A stretch of 64,000 nt of DNA from Poa pratensis (lineage: Eukaryota > Streptophyta > Magnoliopsida > Poales > Poaceae). The position numbers and the translations under genes were made by a program. The notes beneath the pieces were generated by a model. The model was not told the DNA's origin. It did not search any database and saw only the letters and a list, made by a program, of their open reading frames with translations. Position 1 is the stretch's first letter. Every line of letters starts with the position of its first letter. The stretch is taken from assembly GCA_947311845.1 (NCBI GenBank), contig CAMZMU010000020.1:34921946-34985945 (forward strand). The letters are read 5' to 3'. Shown one piece after another: positions 60,593 through 64,000 of this stretch.

Positions 60593-63500
60593 ATATATAT
60601 ATGTATTCCTAGATTTCCAGTGGTTTTAGATATGCAATGCGTAACTAGTTGTTATGCTCTATTTCTAAAATTTGACGACAATACATCTCCTCTCAAGTGT
60701 CCCTATTGCTTCTTCCCATCAATGAATAACCAATTTTTACTGAGAAAACGCAAAGTTTTGCGTCTCGATGCATTATAGAAAAGGAAGGTTATATGTACAA
60801 ATTCTGGGACCGGACCAACACCACACCGTTGTGTTAACCCCTTTACCTTTGTTGTTGCCATTGTTGTTTAATTGTTATATCATATTTCCCCTCAAAATTA
60901 TCAAAAGGTTCTATGTTCCATTATCTTCCTTTTCTAACTGATGTTAAAAAATTTCAGGTGGCAGGAATCTTTGTTTCGGTTTAAGCATATATTCAGCATG
61001 ACTGAACAAAGAACAAATCCACATGTCCCAATCTACTATCTTTCAGGAAATCATGATATTGGTTACTCAGCATTGCATTCAGTTTATCCTAAGGTGATTG
61101 ACTATGATTTCCTCTTTTTTGCCCTTTCTCGTGACTTCCATTTGTGTATTTACATCTTTCTCAAATCTTAAGTTGTTGTTCCCTTCACAAAAAACTGTTG
61201 GCTAGGATGAGCTTCTTGCCATCACAAAAAACTGTTGGCTATTCATTTTTGTCCTCTCTGCCCTTCATGTCTTTACTGTAGTTATTCAGAGGCGATTTCT
61301 CGCCATTTTAACTTTCAATTATTTCTCAAATTTAGATTCACTGACCACGTCCCTGACTGAAATTAAATAGAAAAACTGATTTTGTATGCATTTCTCCTGG
61401 TGTAAAGTTATTGAGTAGCTTGATGAGCTTCAAAAATACTCAAATCTTTGACAGTGTTGTCCCTAGCCTCGGGACTTGGTTCATCTCTTTAAAAAAGAAG
61501 TTTATTTGATCTTTTAGATTTAAGGAGTCTATGAGTTCTCTTTGAACCTTCGGCTGGTTCTTTTTCATAACCTTTAATTGGCCTAGATTGCTGGCATGTA
61601 AATAGTTATATGTACATTCCCGGTCTCTGTCTCTTGTAAATATTGTTTCTCTATTGATCTAAAATTTAATGATGGGCTCCAGTTTTCCTCAAAATATTAT
61701 GCAATAATATTTCTGTAACTGCAAAGAAGACATGAGAACTCAAATTGTGGACAGACTACAACCTATAAGCTCGCTATCTTTTCTTGTAGGTTATCAGTCG
61801 TTATGAAAAAGAATTTGGACCAAGAAACTTCCATTTTTTGTCTGGGAAGGTGGACTTTGTTGTTGTTGATGCTCAAACTCTTGATGGTATGTTACTATGC
61901 CTCCAAAGTTTTGTATAGCTTGTGCTACAATGAACTACACTACAAATGAAATCCTACATTAGCAGTGCATTATAGAATCCAGATTGTGGTTTATGAGTAA
62001 GATTAAATTGGTTTGCAGTTTCTTTTGATGCTTCTGCTTTGTATAGCTAAAGAATTGTTAACATCTGTTTAGGAGGAGCTAAACAAAGCAAAGAAAGATC
62101 CTCTACTTGGGAGTTCATTAAAACACTGTCATCTGGTATGGCACTGAGTACATAATTATGCATAGTGTTACAGTTACTATCCGATTGACTAGTTTTACTT
62201 CTTTTTTAAGGTAATGAGTCAAATCCAAAAGTTCTTTTAACACACATTCCCCTGTACCGCCCTGACAATACTGCGTGTGGCCCACATCGTTCTTCACCTG
62301 TTATAAATCAGGTATGCTCTCGAAGTATTTTTCCTCTGCTATTTTCAAGTAAGGAGTTCCTGTAACTTTCTTATGATTCTTGTTCGCATATTATGAAGAT
62401 AATACTGTTTCATATGTAGCACACTTTTGTCCACTGATTTATTCTGCAAATTGCAACCTGTTTGTGTTTGCCTTTGTGCAAGCAATTCGACTAACAACAT
62501 ATTTATCTAGCTGATTGGTTTTATATGCTTTCATTCCAGAGGATATATAGTGCTGCTAACGATCAAGGAATCAAGTATGTCCTTCCTCGAGTATTGCTGT
62601 TTTCCTGCTTTTTACTAAAGTAGTTTGTCAATATTGAATATTGTGATCATCGGACTGATAAACTTAGGATCATTGAACTCTCTTTATTCTTGTATATGTC
62701 ACTGAACTCTCTCAAGCAATAGTTTGTTTTGAGAGCTACTTGTGATATTCTTCTTGGTACAAGAATTGCTAATGTTATTAGCTGTGCTGTACCCAAAATT
62801 ATCTCAAATTTTCTTGGTTGAATGTTACCCTATGCGTTCTCCTGAAACTTACTTTTAGTCAAATCAGTTCAAATCATTGCTGCCTATTAGAACTTTCTCC
62901 ACATATTAACATAGAGCAAAGATATAACAGTTAACATAAGATTTTTTAATGCAGGTATCAGAATTATCTAAGCAAAGAGACTTCTGATCTTTTGCTGAAG
63001 TTGCTGAAGCCGGTAAGCTTATTTTTTACAGTTTCCAGAGGTTTGAGTCAAATTTGAAAATATCTTGACTGTGCCAATCACTCTGCAGACTCTTGTGCTC
63101 TCAGGACATGACCATGACCAGTGTACAGTTGTCCACTCCACTACTTTTGGGCCAGTAACAGAGGTACGATTTTTTTTAAGGTTTCTTGTTGCAACATTTC
63201 ATGCTTTGCATCTAATGGGACTGTTAATACCACAGCACACCCTTGGGACAATAAGTTGGCAGCAGGGAAATCTTTATCCATCTTTTATGCTGTTGTCTGC
63301 TGGGCCCAAGTTATCACCAAATTCAACAGATTTTAGTCATGAGGTTCTCACGAATCTTTGTTTCCTGCCTAAACAAACTCATATCTATATTGGGTAACGC
63401 TTCTGACATGCGCCTGTTGATTGGCTTGCTTTTATAGCTGCAGATTTACAACTGAATTGTCTGACAAGTTTGTTTGTGTCTTCTGTTTGCGCAGGTACAT

Positions 63501-64000
63501 CTTCCAGTTTGTGATTACGGTCCTTCTGCTGGTCTTTTGGCCGACAAATGGTCTCAGTTCTCTTCCTTATATGAACAAATTTGTAGGCTTCATGATGTCT
63601 GTGTGTGCTGAATTGAGTTCAAGAACCAAAGAAAAAAATGACGATGAAGACGGTGAATATGAAATGGTTTGGGATGCTGAGGGGTCCATGCATCTTGTTA
63701 AAAAGGCAGTGGCAAGAGCCCCCAGCACTAGCTCAGACTCCCGAACTACAGGACGGTATGTGTGTTTTCTGTTGGGATAATGCTTTTTAGTACTACTGTT
63801 CCAAATTATAAGATGTGCTAACTTTTCTGAATCACATGTATCTAGACGTTTTTCTGTGTGTCTGTTCACTTATTTCAGTCCGTACATAGTCCACATTGAA
63901 ATATCCAAAACATTTTATAATTCGGAATGGAGGGAGTACTATGTAAGACTGAAACTTGCCTCGTGCTTTTAACTGAAAGATCTCTCATATTTATGACAGA
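59394..64000 (+). CDS. MPPE1: Metallophosphoesterase 1 (MPPE1/PGAP5-like), 3' end outside window
   Basis: Family members trim ethanolamine phosphate from GPI anchors in the early secretory pathway (PGAP5 in animals, Ted1/Cdc1 in yeast). Twelve exons by splice sites and phase: 59394-59531, 59928-59966, 60079-60257, 60958-61093, 61790-61886, 62073-62135, 62211-62311, 62540-62574, 62955-63012, 63089-63163, 63236-63393, 63495-63755; the last known exon ends in phase 2, so the protein continues. Metal-binding motifs are all present: ADPQ (56-59), GDHFDGG (106-112), GNHD (149-152), LTHIPLY (His 229) and GHDHD (287-291). N-terminal membrane anchor [16 protein letters not shown] and a C-terminal segment [12 protein letters not shown] (about 364-375) put the catalytic domain in the ER/Golgi lumen. 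The last exon is acidic ([10 protein letters not shown]). Nothing suggests inactivation. Confidence 0.92.
60556..60602. repeat. TA microsatellite in intron 3
   Basis: About 20 TA repeats (GTATATATATAT type) followed by CCTATATATATATGTATTCC. Likely length-variable between accessions. Confidence 0.9.
63793..63936. mobile_element. Degenerate Stowaway-like MITE in the last visible intron
   Basis: Left end CTACTGTTCCAAATTATAAG, right end CATTTTATAATTCGGAATGG then AGGGAG, with TA at both borders (63791-63792, 63937-63938). The ends are imperfect inverted repeats with the GGAGGGAG Stowaway end, 144 bp. Confidence 0.7.

Overview
The window is plant nuclear DNA, most likely from a Triticeae grass (wheat, barley or Aegilops type). 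The evidence is genes with many GT-AG introns set far apart in dense nests of LTR retrotransposons, Athila-type tRNA-Asp primer sites, Stowaway, Tourist, hAT and CACTA elements, a Helitron with the usual grass 3' hairpin, and plant LINEs. I name the clade by inference; no database was searched.

Four host loci are visible. (1) An F-box gene on the minus strand (7160 down to 6176) is cut after about 328 codons by a Copia element, and that Copia is itself cut inside its gag zinc knuckle by a Tat-like Gypsy element running off the left edge (1-3699). (2) TGS1, snRNA cap trimethylguanosine synthase (11146-16924, plus strand), can be assembled into 12 coding exons and about 694 residues. (3) A REM-type gene with two B3 domains (24114-38143, plus strand) has an 11.6-kb first intron filled by a non-autonomous Athila-like element, and carries two probable frameshifts plus a tandem exon duplication, so it is probably decaying. 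(4) A metallophosphoesterase of the MPPE1/PGAP5 (yeast Ted1/Cdc1) type starts at 59394; twelve exons are visible and it runs off the right edge.

Between the genes, left to right: a 5'-truncated chromodomain Gypsy element (7511-9508); a Tourist/Harbinger element containing a Helitron (9673-10785); a solo LTR just after TGS1 (17272-18211); a 4.1-kb solo LTR-like unit just upstream of the B3 gene (19791-23904); Athila-like element A (25285-35713) holding a LINE-like retroposon and a CACTA element; a second copy of that LINE-like retroposon (38425-39344); a hAT MITE; a 0.4-kb fold-back element; and a decayed L1-type LINE (up to about 59036) split by Athila-like element B (42405-52250), which has a Stowaway in its reverse transcriptase.

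The most unusual signal is a GC-rich palindrome built on GTGGGCCCACGCGGCC. It occurs in both LTRs of element A, in both LTRs of element B, and a fifth time inside element B, where a TATA-containing copy of LTR-type promoter sequence lies directly upstream of an extra coiled-coil ORF. This looks like a retrotransposon accessory gene that has acquired its own LTR-derived internal promoter.
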